A DNA stretch of 64,000 nucleotides from Desulfobacteraceae bacterium Eth-SRB2 (lineage in GTDB: Bacteria > Desulfobacterota > Desulfobacteria > Desulfobacterales > UBA11574). A program made the position numbers and the translations under genes. The notes under the pieces are model-generated. The model ran no database searches, was not told the DNA's origin, and saw only the letters and a program-made list of their open reading frames with translations. Location: positions 54,827-118,826 of the forward strand of contig RPGQ01000037.1 in NCBI GenBank assembly GCA_004193595.1. The letters run 5' to 3'. Below, piece after piece: positions 1 to 8,335 of the stretch (its first letter is position 1; each line of letters opens with the position of its first letter).

Positions 1-120
1 TAACTAATTTATTTAAATTCATATTTTCTGTTCTATCTTTACGAACCCTTATGAATGAGTTTGTATGATGGAGTCGCTGATTATTCATGGAGCTATTGAA
101 TCGAAAAAACTCCTCAACCC

Positions 121-762
121 TTAGGTATTTAAATCAATTTCAATAGATAATATCTTTATGATTTCATTGCGCACCTGATTCTCGTCCATAGATGCGTCGA
201 CGACCTTAAACCGTCCGGGTTCAAGGCGTGCAAGCTCCAAATAACCGGAGCGTACTTTATTGTGGAATGAACGTTTTTCTTCTTCAAATCGGGTTTCAAC
301 ACTCTCCCTTGCGCCGTTTTCTATCTGTTTCCAGGCTCGCGAAAGTCCTTTTTCAGTGGGGAGATCAAGCAGAATCGTAATATCCGGCTTTAAGTCTTCA
401 AACAGCAATTTATGTAATTTGTCTATTAACCCGATATCCAAGCCCCTTGCAAAACCTTGATAAACGACTGTGGCGTCATAGAAACGGTCACATAGAACCG
501 TTTTGCCCGCCGATAAAAATGGATATACGAATTCCCTGATATGCTGGGCCCGATCAGCGGTATATAAAAGAAGTTCCGTCAAAGGATCCATATCCTTACT
601 TGCGGGGTCTAAAAGAATGGCCCGTATCTTTTCCCCGATTCGGGTTCCTCCCGGCTCCCTTGTGATAACACAGTCATGCCCGTTGTCTTGAAAAAATTTA
701 TTCACATGGTTAATCTGAGTTGTCTTGCCCGAACCTTCTATTCCTTCAAAGGAGATAAACAT
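121..762 (-). CDS. tmk: Thymidylate kinase
   Basis: Phosphorylates dTMP to dTDP with ATP in the cytosol, the committed step to dTTP. The 213-residue product has the family length. It shows the P-loop GIEGSGKTT near residue 7, the REPGGT motif near residue 36, and a DRF motif (usual DRY/DRH) followed by a conserved Y-Q-G-F-A-R-G-L-D segment that binds the nucleotide. It is the last gene of a minus-strand run surE - yhaM-like - tmk. In many genomes tmk sits next to holB; here holB is 6 kb away on the other strand. The ATG opens directly on the MFISFEGIEG beta strand, so this start is secure. Confidence 0.96.
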   Translation of the reverse strand: MFISFEGIEGSGKTTQINHVNKFFQDNGHDCVITREPGGTRIGEKIRAILLDPASKDMDPLTELLLYTADRAQHIREFVYPFLSAGKTVLCDRFYDATVVYQGFARGLDIGLIDKLHKLLFEDLKPDITILLDLPTEKGLSRAWKQIENGARESVETRFEEEKRSFHNKVRSGYLELARLEPGRFKVVDASMDENQVRNEIIKILSIEIDLNT

Positions 763-865
763 AACACTCCAATTTAACTGCCTAATTTTTAAAGTGCCGA
801 AAGTGATCTAAAATTTTTGAATTATGGAGCCCACGGGTCAGTATCATCATCTAACGTACCAAAAC

Positions 866-1831
866 TTATTGAGACGTTGCGTGATTCTTTTTCCCCTTAT
901 AAAAATGCCGCTCAAGCAGCCTGTGATAAGAGGTCCAGGGCTCATTGGGATCTTCCTTGGCCATAAAATTACGGATGCCGTTAACCTTTGAATCTATCTC
1001 GTCAATATAATTCAGTAACACCGCTTCAATGGTTTTGGGTGGTTCGGGTGATCCGAATTCCCGGGTGCCATGATGGCTTACAATCATATGCTTGAGCAAA
1101 ACCATCTGGTCTTCCGGGAAATCCTTAATTTCCGGTAGTTTTTCATCGATCATTTCGATCCCGATCACAATATGGTTCAGCAACCGACCCTGGTCGGAGT
1201 AGTCTATCTTAAATTGGTATTCGAATTCTCTTGTTTTGCCGATATCATGCAGCATTGCCCCGGCAATCAGAAGGTCTCTGTCGATTCCGCTGTAATGCCC
1301 GGCAATCTTGTCAGCCAGACTCACCATTGACAGGGTATGTTCCAGAAGACCTCCAATATAAGCGTGGTGCATTTTTTTTGCTGCAGGTGCGATTTTAAAT
1401 TCGCGAACGAACTTTTCATCATTAAAGAATGCTTGAATAAGCTGTTTTAAATAAGGGGTGTTAACGGAAGCGGTTATCTTCAAAAGCCGCTCAAACATGC
1501 CCTCGATGTTTCGGCGGGTCATGGGCAAAAAATCGGCAGGATCTATTTCATCGGCGGAAAATGCTTCCATCTTTTTGATAACCAGCTGCAAAGCCCCCTT
1601 ATATTCACTAACATTTCCCTTTATATGTACAAAATCACCGGAAGTTACACCGGCTGTTATCTGATCCACATTATCCCATACCACACCCTTTATGGTTCCT
1701 GTTTTATCGGATAACGTCACATTTAGAAAATTATTCCCATCCTTTTTCTGGGCCAGAATTTTTTCGGATAATACAAAGATATCATCAATCGAATCCCCGG
1801 CCTTGATATCCGTTATAAACTGTTTTTTCAT
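866..1831 (-). CDS. YhaM-like 3'-5' exoribonuclease (OB fold + HD domain)
   Basis: The protein has an N-terminal OB-fold nucleic-acid-binding domain (about residues 1-90, LSDKTGTIKGVVWDN) followed by an HD phosphohydrolase domain with HHAYIGGLLEHTLSM and the metal-binding LHDIGK. This architecture is that of YhaM/CBF1-type 3'-5' exonucleases that act on RNA and single-stranded DNA. The ATG at 1831 begins MKKQFITDIKAGD, as expected for the family. A longer reading from 1927 would only translate the GC-rich inverted repeat upstream and is rejected. It lies between surE and tmk on the same strand. The fold assignment is secure; the exact substrate is inferred. Confidence 0.85.
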   Translation of the reverse strand: MKKQFITDIKAGDSIDDIFVLSEKILAQKKDGNNFLNVTLSDKTGTIKGVVWDNVDQITAGVTSGDFVHIKGNVSEYKGALQLVIKKMEAFSADEIDPADFLPMTRRNIEGMFERLLKITASVNTPYLKQLIQAFFNDEKFVREFKIAPAAKKMHHAYIGGLLEHTLSMVSLADKIAGHYSGIDRDLLIAGAMLHDIGKTREFEYQFKIDYSDQGRLLNHIVIGIEMIDEKLPEIKDFPEDQMVLLKHMIVSHHGTREFGSPEPPKTIEAVLLNYIDEIDSKVNGIRNFMAKEDPNEPWTSYHRLLERHFYKGKKNHATSQ

Positions 1832-1868
1832 GCGGTAACCCTTCAAGTTAAATAGGACGCAGATTTTC

Positions 1869-2031
1869 GCAGACCCGCCTGCCATGCGAGCTCGCCCGCC
1901 AGCCAAGCAAGGCGGCCTGGGCCACAAGCGGGCAGGTATACACAGATAATAGTATTATTTCTTATTTTAAAAATCTTGATAATCTGTGTTCACCTGCCCG
2001 CTCGTGCCTTGCAATGGCAGGCGGGTCTGTG
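1869..2031. repeat. Large imperfect GC-rich inverted repeat between surE and the yhaM-like gene
   Basis: The outer arms read CAGACCCGCCTGCC near 1870 and GGCAGGCGGGTCTG near 2017, with a second pair inside (AGCGGGCAGGT against ACCTGCCCGCT) and ACACAGAT against ATCTGTGT nearer the centre. Transcribed, it would form a long, mostly GC-rich hairpin in the space between surE and the next gene of the run. It resembles REP-like intergenic palindromes, but I see no clear target-site duplication. Confidence 0.7.
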
Positions 2032-2076
2032 TCCAAAAAAAGAAATTCATATACTTTCAAATTAGTGATAAGGATT

Positions 2077-2832
2077 TTAGGTGATATTCCACCGCTTAAG
2101 TTCATCAAGCATCTTATAATCCGTCATATCGCATTTAATCGGTGTTATGGAAATAAAATTATCGTCAAGTGCGGCGCCGTCGATTTCAGGGTCTTTAAAA
2201 GAGGTATTGGAATCGTGTCCATGCCAATAATATGTGCGGTTGCGAGGATCGATTCTCTTTTCAAGATATTCGGAATAAAGGGCGGTACCCTGCTTGCTTA
2301 TCCGAACCCCTTCTATTTTATCCGTGGGTATATCGGGGATATTTACATTGAGGAATGTTCCAAAAGGAAGCCCTTTTTTATATATATTATCAGCCAGTTG
2401 TGCTGTAAAATGGGCAGCGTGACCATAGTCGGCAGCCTGACGCCCCTGTATGGAAACAGCAATTGCCGGTACGTTGTATAAAGCAGCCTCTTTGGCAGCA
2501 GCAACGGTCCCGGAATAGTTGATATTGACGCCCACATTTGCACCGGGATTGATTCCTGAAATTACCATGTCCGGTTTGGAATCAAGGATTTCCATAAGGC
2601 CCATCTTGACACAGTCGGCCGGTGTTCCGTTCACCGCATATCCCGTGAAACCGTTATTTATATTTACCCTGTTTGTTCGAAGCGGTTGATACAGGGTAAT
2701 CCCATGTCCTACAGCACTTCGCTCGCGATCCGGAGCAACGACAGTTACACAGTGCCGTTGCGCAAACTTTTCATAAAGCGCCCAAAGCCCTTTTGCGTAA
2801 ATTCCATCATCATTTGTTAATAAAATGTTCAT
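2077..2832 (-). CDS. surE: 5'/3'-nucleotidase SurE
   Basis: A metal-dependent phosphatase that dephosphorylates nucleoside 5'- and 3'-monophosphates. The 251-residue product begins MNILLTNDDGIYAKG, with the TNDDG metal-binding motif, and carries the conserved SGINPGANVG loop near residue 93 and the NGTPADCVKMG segment. Length and start match the family. It is the first gene of the minus-strand group that runs into the YhaM-like gene and tmk. It diverges from lptD, and the shared upstream region is mostly filled by a transposon-like element. Confidence 0.95.
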   Translation of the reverse strand: MNILLTNDDGIYAKGLWALYEKFAQRHCVTVVAPDRERSAVGHGITLYQPLRTNRVNINNGFTGYAVNGTPADCVKMGLMEILDSKPDMVISGINPGANVGVNINYSGTVAAAKEAALYNVPAIAVSIQGRQAADYGHAAHFTAQLADNIYKKGLPFGTFLNVNIPDIPTDKIEGVRISKQGTALYSEYLEKRIDPRNRTYYWHGHDSNTSFKDPEIDGAALDDNFISITPIKCDMTDYKMLDELKRWNIT

Positions 2833-2929
2833 TTTAAGTTATCATTTTGCAACTACATCTTGATTTTTTTGCCCAAATAACATTTATACTTGATATTTTA
2901 TTCTTATTCAAGATCTTATTGATATGGAT

Positions 2930-3206
2930 CCAGGGTTAATGCATTTGATTTCGGTGCAGCGTAGCGACGGCGTGTTTCTCTTGGAAACCGACTGACTGTT
3001 TGAAGGGCTTTAGCACGCGTTAGCCCGAGCCGAATGAAATTATGACTTAAAAATTCAATGGGATAATTTAGCGACGAATTGTTCTTAATAACTCTGGCGC
3101 GGCTCGGGATTACGGGTGCTTAAGCACAAGTTTCAGTCGGTTGGAAAGAGATATACGCCGTCGTGGAGCGTTCTCCCTGTATTGAGATTCAAATGCGTTT
3201 GCCTGG
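2930..3206. mobile_element. MITE-like element A, 277 bp, with near-perfect 9-bp target duplication
   Basis: An imperfect palindrome whose ends match in opposite orientation (CCAGGGTTAATGCATTTGA on the left; the right end reads CCAGGCAAACGCATTTGA on the other strand). Further inward the pairs include CGACGGCG/CGCCGTCG, ACCGACTGA/TCAGTCGGT and CCCGAGCCG/CGGCTCGGG. It is flanked by GATATGGAT (2921-2929) and GAAATGGAT (3207-3215), a 9-bp direct repeat with one mismatch, as expected for a target-site duplication. It has no coding capacity and occupies most of the surE-lptD divergent region. Confidence 0.7.
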
Positions 3207-3259
3207 GAAATGGATCATCAGCCCTGCTGAATTTTTCATTTTAGTCTGGAATATTTTAT

Positions 3260-5698
3260 ATGAGCCATTTACAAAACTCCCGTCTCTTGCTCCAAAGCTG
3301 CTTTGATGGTTGCGGCAACGTTTCTTTCTGCTCCAAGCACAAAACCTCTTTTTCTGCTTTTGCCCCTTACCCCCGAAAAAAATACAAGTTTTTAAAATCG
3401 GATAGAATACACAAGGCTATTGCCTGCCTTTCACTTACCCTTTTTATCCTGATTGCAATTTCTAATTACGTCTCGGCAGAGGAGAAATTTCCACTGCTTA
3501 AGGATGATCCCGAGGCACCGTGGAATATTGTTGCCGACGAAATTCATTATGACGATAAAGCAAATCAATATATTGCCAAAGGTAATGTAACCATAACCAA
3601 ACAAGACAAAAATCTGAGTGCCGATTATGTCCGTTTTGATCAAAAAAACATGAAAGCTTTTGCAAAGGGCCATGTAATCATGACCGCGGGACAAGACATA
3701 CTGACCGGAAGCCGTATGGAAATGGATTTGAATGCTGAAACGGGAACGGTATATAATGGAACGATATTTCTTCAAGAAAACCATTTTTATATAAAAGGAG
3801 ACAAACTTAAAAAGGTCGGCAAGGACTCATATACTGCTGAAAAGGCCAGTATCACCAGCTGTGACGGTGATCGACCGGCATGGAAAATTACAGGTAGAAA
3901 CCTAAAAATTACAATAGAAGGGTACGGTTTTGTGAAGCATGCAGCGCTTTGGGCCAAAAACATACCGGTATTGTATACTCCGTTTCTTTTTTTTCCTGCA
4001 AAGTTAAAACGCCAGTCGGGTTTATTGCCCCCCCAATTTGGTTATTCAGATCGCAAAGGGGCGCAATATATTCAACCATTTTATTGGGCCATAAACCCAA
4101 GCTCGGATGCAACATTCCATGTGGACTACATGGCAGATCGTGGGGAAAAATTAGGGCTGGAATACCGTTATGCTCTGGATGAAAGGTCAAAGGGGACCCT
4201 GATGTATGATTTTTTGAATGACCAAAAAGTGGATGACGGCTCTTTGGATTCAAGCGAAAAATGGGGGTATGAAGATGATGATGTGCTACGGCCCAATTCC
4301 AACCGCTACTGGTTCAGGATGAAAAATGATCAGGCGTTGCCCTTTGATTTTTCCTCAAGGCTTGACATAGATATTGTAAGTGATCAGGATTACCTTCATG
4401 AATTCAAAGATGGATTAACGGGCTTTAAACAAACCGATGCTTATTTTCTCAAAACCTTTGGCAGAGACCTGGATGATTATGATGACCCGGTAAGAACCAA
4501 CAGCCTCAATTTAAACAGGGTTTGGCCCGCATACAGCCTCAACGCCGAACTCCTCTGGTATGATAATGTCATAAACCGTCGCTGGGAAGAAACGGACACA
4601 ACCTTGCAGAGACTGCCGTTTATAGAGTTGGATGGGGCAAAACAGAGGATTTTTAGTTCCTCTTTTTATTTTGATCTTGATTCTGAATACACATACTTTT
4701 ACAGGGAAGACGGTGCAAGGGGCCATCGAATGGATGCGCATCCCAGGTTTTATCTTCCCTATCGGTATAAAAACTATTTCACCATCGAGCCCTCCATAGG
4801 TGTTCGGGAGACGGCCTGGCATCTTGATAAAGACGAATACAGCCCTTCTGACAAAAAAAGATTCAACAGACAAATATATGACACAAAATTAGATCTTTTT
4901 TCTGAAATTTATCAGGTGTTTAATGTAAAAGGCAAAAGCATCGAGAAGATCAGGCATACCATAAGGCCGCAAGTTATCTGGGATTATGTGCCTGAAAAAG
5001 ACCAGGATAAATATCCGTTGTTTGATGATTCAGATGGGATTGAAACACAACACCAGGATGAATATTCATTATTTGACGGCATCGATCGGATTGAAAAACA
5101 AAACCTGGTTACCTATTCCATTACCAACACGTTGACATCAAAATCCAAAGACAATAGACAAAAAAAGAAGGCACATATATTAGATAAACCCAACAGTCAT
5201 GAAAGTTTTCGTCCGCCCAGCTATGTCTATAACCGGTTCTGCCGATTCAAACTGGAACAAAGTTACGATATTAATAAGGAAAAAGACGATGATCCTGAGC
5301 CGTTTTCCCCGATTTACGCTGATCTTGAACTGATTCCGGGCAGATATTTTTCAATAGATGCCGATGCCGAGTGGTCCCATTACGACAACGAATTTCGATC
5401 CCGCAATATTGAATTAAATTTATGGGATAACCGCGGGGACAAACTGTTTGTGGAATACCGGTACACCATCGATTCCAGTGAATCGATCTACACCGATCTT
5501 CTTTTAAAATTAACAGACAGGCTTTCGGCATATGCGGAATATGAACGGGATATTTTTAATGGTCAAGTGATACAGTACGGCCTGGGTTTTTTGTACGAAT
5601 CGCAATGCTGGTCGTTGGATTTTCATTTGATAAAAGATGAGAATGATTACAAGTATCAATTTATGATTAAGCTTTCTGGAATAGGAGAAATCGGCTAG
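3260..5698 (+). CDS. lptD: LPS-assembly outer-membrane protein LptD (OstA/Imp)
   Basis: Inserts lipopolysaccharide into the outer leaflet of the outer membrane together with LptE. The 812-residue product has a hydrophobic signal segment at about residues 52-72 ending SNYVSA, then an OstA/LptA-like domain (VADEIHYDDKANQYIAKGNV, about 85-210), then a long beta-barrel domain rich in alternating aromatic/charged strands and ending in KLSGIGEIG. The 50-residue stretch before the signal segment is unusually long, and I see no better start. Its stop codon TAG is formed by the left end of a MITE (see 5697-5839). A NusG-like gene follows on the same strand. Confidence 0.9.
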   Translation: MSHLQNSRLLLQSCFDGCGNVSFCSKHKTSFSAFAPYPRKKYKFLKSDRIHKAIACLSLTLFILIAISNYVSAEEKFPLLKDDPEAPWNIVADEIHYDDKANQYIAKGNVTITKQDKNLSADYVRFDQKNMKAFAKGHVIMTAGQDILTGSRMEMDLNAETGTVYNGTIFLQENHFYIKGDKLKKVGKDSYTAEKASITSCDGDRPAWKITGRNLKITIEGYGFVKHAALWAKNIPVLYTPFLFFPAKLKRQSGLLPPQFGYSDRKGAQYIQPFYWAINPSSDATFHVDYMADRGEKLGLEYRYALDERSKGTLMYDFLNDQKVDDGSLDSSEKWGYEDDDVLRPNSNRYWFRMKNDQALPFDFSSRLDIDIVSDQDYLHEFKDGLTGFKQTDAYFLKTFGRDLDDYDDPVRTNSLNLNRVWPAYSLNAELLWYDNVINRRWEETDTTLQRLPFIELDGAKQRIFSSSFYFDLDSEYTYFYREDGARGHRMDAHPRFYLPYRYKNYFTIEPSIGVRETAWHLDKDEYSPSDKKRFNRQIYDTKLDLFSEIYQVFNVKGKSIEKIRHTIRPQVIWDYVPEKDQDKYPLFDDSDGIETQHQDEYSLFDGIDRIEKQNLVTYSITNTLTSKSKDNRQKKKAHILDKPNSHESFRPPSYVYNRFCRFKLEQSYDINKEKDDDPEPFSPIYADLELIPGRYFSIDADAEWSHYDNEFRSRNIELNLWDNRGDKLFVEYRYTIDSSESIYTDLLLKLTDRLSAYAEYERDIFNGQVIQYGLGFLYESQCWSLDFHLIKDENDYKYQFMIKLSGIGEIG

Positions 5699-5839
5699 TG
5701 TCCATCCATAAATGAGGATTTTTGTTCAAGATCAAGGCATGCGAAAAAAATAACCGCAGGCATATAGTTGATATTTCGAGGATTATTTTTTGAGCATAAC
5801 GCAGAGATTGGGCAAAAAGACCATTTATGGATGGACACT
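5697..5839. mobile_element. MITE-like element B, copy 1 (143 bp), inserted in the lptD stop codon
   Basis: Perfect 18-bp terminal inverted repeats: AGTGTCCATCCATAAATG at 5697-5714 and its reverse complement at 5822-5839. It is flanked by the 4-bp direct repeat GGCT (5693-5696 and 5840-5843). Removing the element and one GGCT restores ATC GGC TAA, a stop at the same place as the present TAG. The interior has no ORF. A related copy with its own 4-bp duplication lies at 22891-23065. Confidence 0.82.
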
Positions 5840-5962
5840 GGCTAAGGAAGAATAGAGCGCACCGTAAACCCCTAAATTTGTGGTATAGAATCCTTTCAAC
5901 CCAAGTGTTTACAAATAATCTCGCTGGACATATTCGACCCAACAGAATATATGAATAGATAA

Positions 5963-6487
5963 ATGACCCTATCAAAGCTGACATATTCCTGGTATGTCCT
6001 GCATACCAAAAGCAGGTTCGAAAACGTAGTAAATGAAGGCCTGATCAAAAAATCCATAGAGGTTTTTCTTCCAAAGATTCAGGTTAAAAGTAAACGCCGT
6101 GATCGAAAGGCTGTGATCAAAATACCGCTTTTTCCCGGATACCTGTTTGTAAAAAGCGATCTTAACCCTTATGAACATCTTGAAATTGTAAAAACAGTGG
6201 GTGCGGTCCGTTTAATAGGAAACAAAGAAGGCCCGATTCCCGTCTCATCCGATACCATAAAATCTTTGGAGATCATGATCGGAGGAAACAATACGGTTAT
6301 AACCGGCACCCGCTTTAAAAAAGGAGAGCGGGTGATAGTGGTTTATGGCCCCTTTAGCGGTGTGATCGGGACTTTTGTCCGGTACAGGGGAAAAGGGCGT
6401 GTAATTGTTAATATCGAAGCACTGGGGCAGTTTGCCGGAGTAGAAGTTAGTGAAGAAGATATTGAAAAACTACCCGAAATATTATAA
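5963..6487 (+). CDS. NusG-family specialised transcription antiterminator (RfaH/LoaP/UpxY-like)
   Basis: A 174-residue protein with an NGN domain at the start (SWYVLHTKSRFENVVNEGL, PLFPGYLFVK) and a KOW domain at the end (FKKGERVIVVYGPFSGVIG). These domains bind the RNA-polymerase clamp and, in general, a ribosomal or RNA partner. It is probably a paralogue rather than the housekeeping NusG, because it is not next to secE or rplK, and the spacing and sequence fit the RfaH/UpxY class that acts on long polysaccharide operons. The genes it regulates are not in the window, unless downstream genes are targets. The start ATG directly precedes the NGN strand. Confidence 0.8.
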   Translation: MTLSKLTYSWYVLHTKSRFENVVNEGLIKKSIEVFLPKIQVKSKRRDRKAVIKIPLFPGYLFVKSDLNPYEHLEIVKTVGAVRLIGNKEGPIPVSSDTIKSLEIMIGGNNTVITGTRFKKGERVIVVYGPFSGVIGTFVRYRGKGRVIVNIEALGQFAGVEVSEEDIEKLPEIL

Positions 6488-6565
6488 TAAAACCAAAAAA
6501 ACTGCCGTTTTTTAAAGCGGGAAAAGAATTAAAAGAACGGGCAAGTGAGTTCGCTCCGCTCACAA

Positions 6566-6865
6566 TTGGAATGATGGAATATTGGAACACTGGTATTCCA
6601 TGCCCGAGTTAAAAATATAATTCTAAAAAAGAGCTTTATCGGGTTCTAAAAAACCTGGTCTTCAGGGCCATGCCTGTCCCGCATTGCGGGGGTCAGAGAT
6701 CAATGGCTCTGCCCGTATAAATCAACCGGAGTACTGGAGTATTGGAGTGTTGATTTAAAAAAAAGAGCTTTAAACTTTCAGATTTTCTCCAGGGATCTGT
6801 TTTCTGAGAGCGATGAAAAAAGGGGTTTCTTCCATTACTCCACTACTCCAATACTCCAGTATTCC
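6566..6865. repeat. Octamer-repeat cluster (TGGAATNN / GGAGTNNT), single unit plus inverted pair
   Basis: At 6566-6600 the DNA runs in 8-bp steps TGGAATGA, TGGAATAT, TGGAACAC. At 6728-6753 the unit is GGAGTACT, GGAGTATT, GGAGTGTT, and at 6834-6865 the same octamers appear inverted (ACTCCACT, ACTCCAAT, ACTCCAGT). The two later blocks could pair as a long stem. The first block is preceded by GTTCGCTCCGCTCACA, which recurs in slightly altered form before the copy near 32.8 kb. Together with the terminator-like hairpins this fills the 500-bp space between the NusG-like gene and holB, and I see no gene there. Confidence 0.75.
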
Positions 6866-6892
6866 GTAAATCGTTAAATGCCGGCAAACTAA

Positions 6893-6947
6893 ATCCCCTC
6901 TGGGGATAATCAAAACCGGGCCCTCTGGACCCGGATTTTTGCTTTTA
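6893..6947. terminator. Candidate intrinsic terminator pair upstream of holB
   Basis: ATCCCC-TCT-GGGGAT (about 6893-6907) is a short perfect hairpin. It is followed by CCGGG...CCCGG (6916-6934) and a T-rich tail ATTTTTGCTTTT. The second hairpin with its tail has the form of a Rho-independent terminator on the plus strand. It would end transcription from the lptD/NusG-like region before holB. Confidence 0.55.
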
Positions 6948-6987
6948 ATAAATTGTATAATTTACGAGACGTTAAATTACTAAACTT

Positions 6988-7998
6988 GTGTCTGTTTATG
7001 AATCGACATTTGGATTTGAGTCAATATTAGGCCAAGAAAAGCCGATACGACTATTAACCACTCTCCTTCAAAATGGGACCATACCTCACGCCCTTCTTTT
7101 TATCGGGATTGAAGGAGTGGGCAAACAAACCGCAGCCATGGCTTTGGCTATGGCATGTAACTGCATGGCCATCAAGCCAAAGCATAACCCTTGCGGCTGT
7201 TGCAAATCATGCCGAAAAATCGAATCGAACAATCATCCGGATATTATCCTGCTTAAACCGTCGGGTCCTTTTATCAGGATTGGTCAAATACGTGACCTTT
7301 GCGGCACTCTTGCCATGAAACCTTACGAGGCAAGATTACGTGTGGTCATAATTTCTGATGCCCAGGCCATGAATCCTTCAGCAGGGAATGCCCTCCTCAA
7401 GGTACTGGAGGAACCTCCGGATCGAACCATTCTGATACTTACAGCCTTGCAGACATCCGACCTTCTTCCGACAATTCTATCTCGATGCCAACATATCAGA
7501 TTTAATCCTGTTTCCCAAAGAAATCTTGAGTCGCTACTCATACAACGGCATGGAGCGAATCCGGACGAGGCAAAGATAATAGCAATCATGGCAAACGGAA
7601 GTGTGTCCAAGGCTGTTTCCATGATCAACTCCATAAACAGGGTCAATTGGATAAACCGGAGAATCTGGCTGATAAATGAAGTTGAATCTTTACCGGTGAG
7701 TTCCATGGGTTCACGTATGGCATTTGCTGAAAAGTTGTCAAAAAGCAAAGAAATTCTTGCTGAATCTCTTGAGGTGATTAAATTTTGGTTCAGAGACCTT
7801 GTTGTCTGTAAATATCATCCTGAAAAAATTATCAACAGGGACTTAAACGACAAAATTCGACGTGCTTCCAAAAAGATGAACGTTATTTCACTGATTTCAA
7901 AAATTGATGATATTGAGTCCGCTCAGAAAAATATTCAGGCCAACACAAACTTGCGTCTGACTTTAGAAGTATTAATAATGCGACTTGCAAAAGTTTAA
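6988..7998 (+). CDS. holB: DNA polymerase III subunit delta'
   Basis: Subunit of the clamp loader that places the sliding clamp on primed DNA. The 336-residue product has an AAA+ fold with Walker-A-like GIEGVGKQ near residue 40, a zinc-binding cluster (CNCMA...CGCCKSC, about 57-76), the NALLKVLEEPP segment and the SRCQ sensor motif near residue 165. The start is GTG at 6988, since no ATG precedes the conserved FESILGQ segment. It opens a holB - ricT - metG series on the plus strand, a classic gene order, although about 340 bp with octamer repeats separate it from ricT. Confidence 0.93.
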   Translation: MSVYESTFGFESILGQEKPIRLLTTLLQNGTIPHALLFIGIEGVGKQTAAMALAMACNCMAIKPKHNPCGCCKSCRKIESNNHPDIILLKPSGPFIRIGQIRDLCGTLAMKPYEARLRVVIISDAQAMNPSAGNALLKVLEEPPDRTILILTALQTSDLLPTILSRCQHIRFNPVSQRNLESLLIQRHGANPDEAKIIAIMANGSVSKAVSMINSINRVNWINRRIWLINEVESLPVSSMGSRMAFAEKLSKSKEILAESLEVIKFWFRDLVVCKYHPEKIINRDLNDKIRRASKKMNVISLISKIDDIESAQKNIQANTNLRLTLEVLIMRLAKV

Positions 7999-8088
7999 GA
8001 CTCATTATACATGATACAGGATGCAAGATCAGCTTGGTCCGCGACAAATTATAACAATTAAGGGTGAAGTCAGGGGCTTCGCCGCATT

Positions 8089-8230
8089 TGGAATAATGGA
8101 GTAGTGGAATGATGGGTGAGCTTGTCCTGAACGAAGTTGAAGGAAAGGAGTTTTTGACAATTTAAATTAAATAGGGTACCTCAGCTTTTACCCTAAACAT
8201 TCCAGTATTCCAATATTCCATTCTTCCATG
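8089..8230. repeat. Octamer-repeat inverted pair between holB and ricT
   Basis: The left arm (about 8089-8116) runs TGGAATAA, TGGAGTAG, TGGAATGA, TGGG. The right arm (8199-8230) runs ATTCCAGT, ATTCCAAT, ATTCCATT, CTTCCATG on the opposite sense. The arms could form an approximately 30-bp imperfect stem around a loop of about 80 bases. This is the same family as at 6566-6865, 11657-11675 and 32828-32970. The rest of the holB-ricT spacer holds nothing else I recognise. Confidence 0.7.
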
Positions 8231-8335
8231 TCGATGGCATAAACAGGTTGCAATTAAAAAACTTGAGATTTCGACAACTTGTAGAGCTTTTGAGGCATTG
8301 TCGTTTTAAATTGATTTATTAAAGAACTTTGATAT

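Noticed and set aside
1832..1927. Upstream extension of the YhaM-like protein
   Set aside because: Translates the GC-rich inverted repeat (PRPPCLAGGRARMAGG) and does not occur in the family.
2014..2481. 155-codon plus-strand frame over the surE 3' end
   Set aside because: Antisense to the conserved SurE coding sequence; part of it reads through the GC-rich palindrome.
6566..8230. CRISPR array suggested by regularly spaced repeats
   Set aside because: Units are only 8 bp with no spacers of constant length and no cas genes; these are tandem octamers and their inverses.
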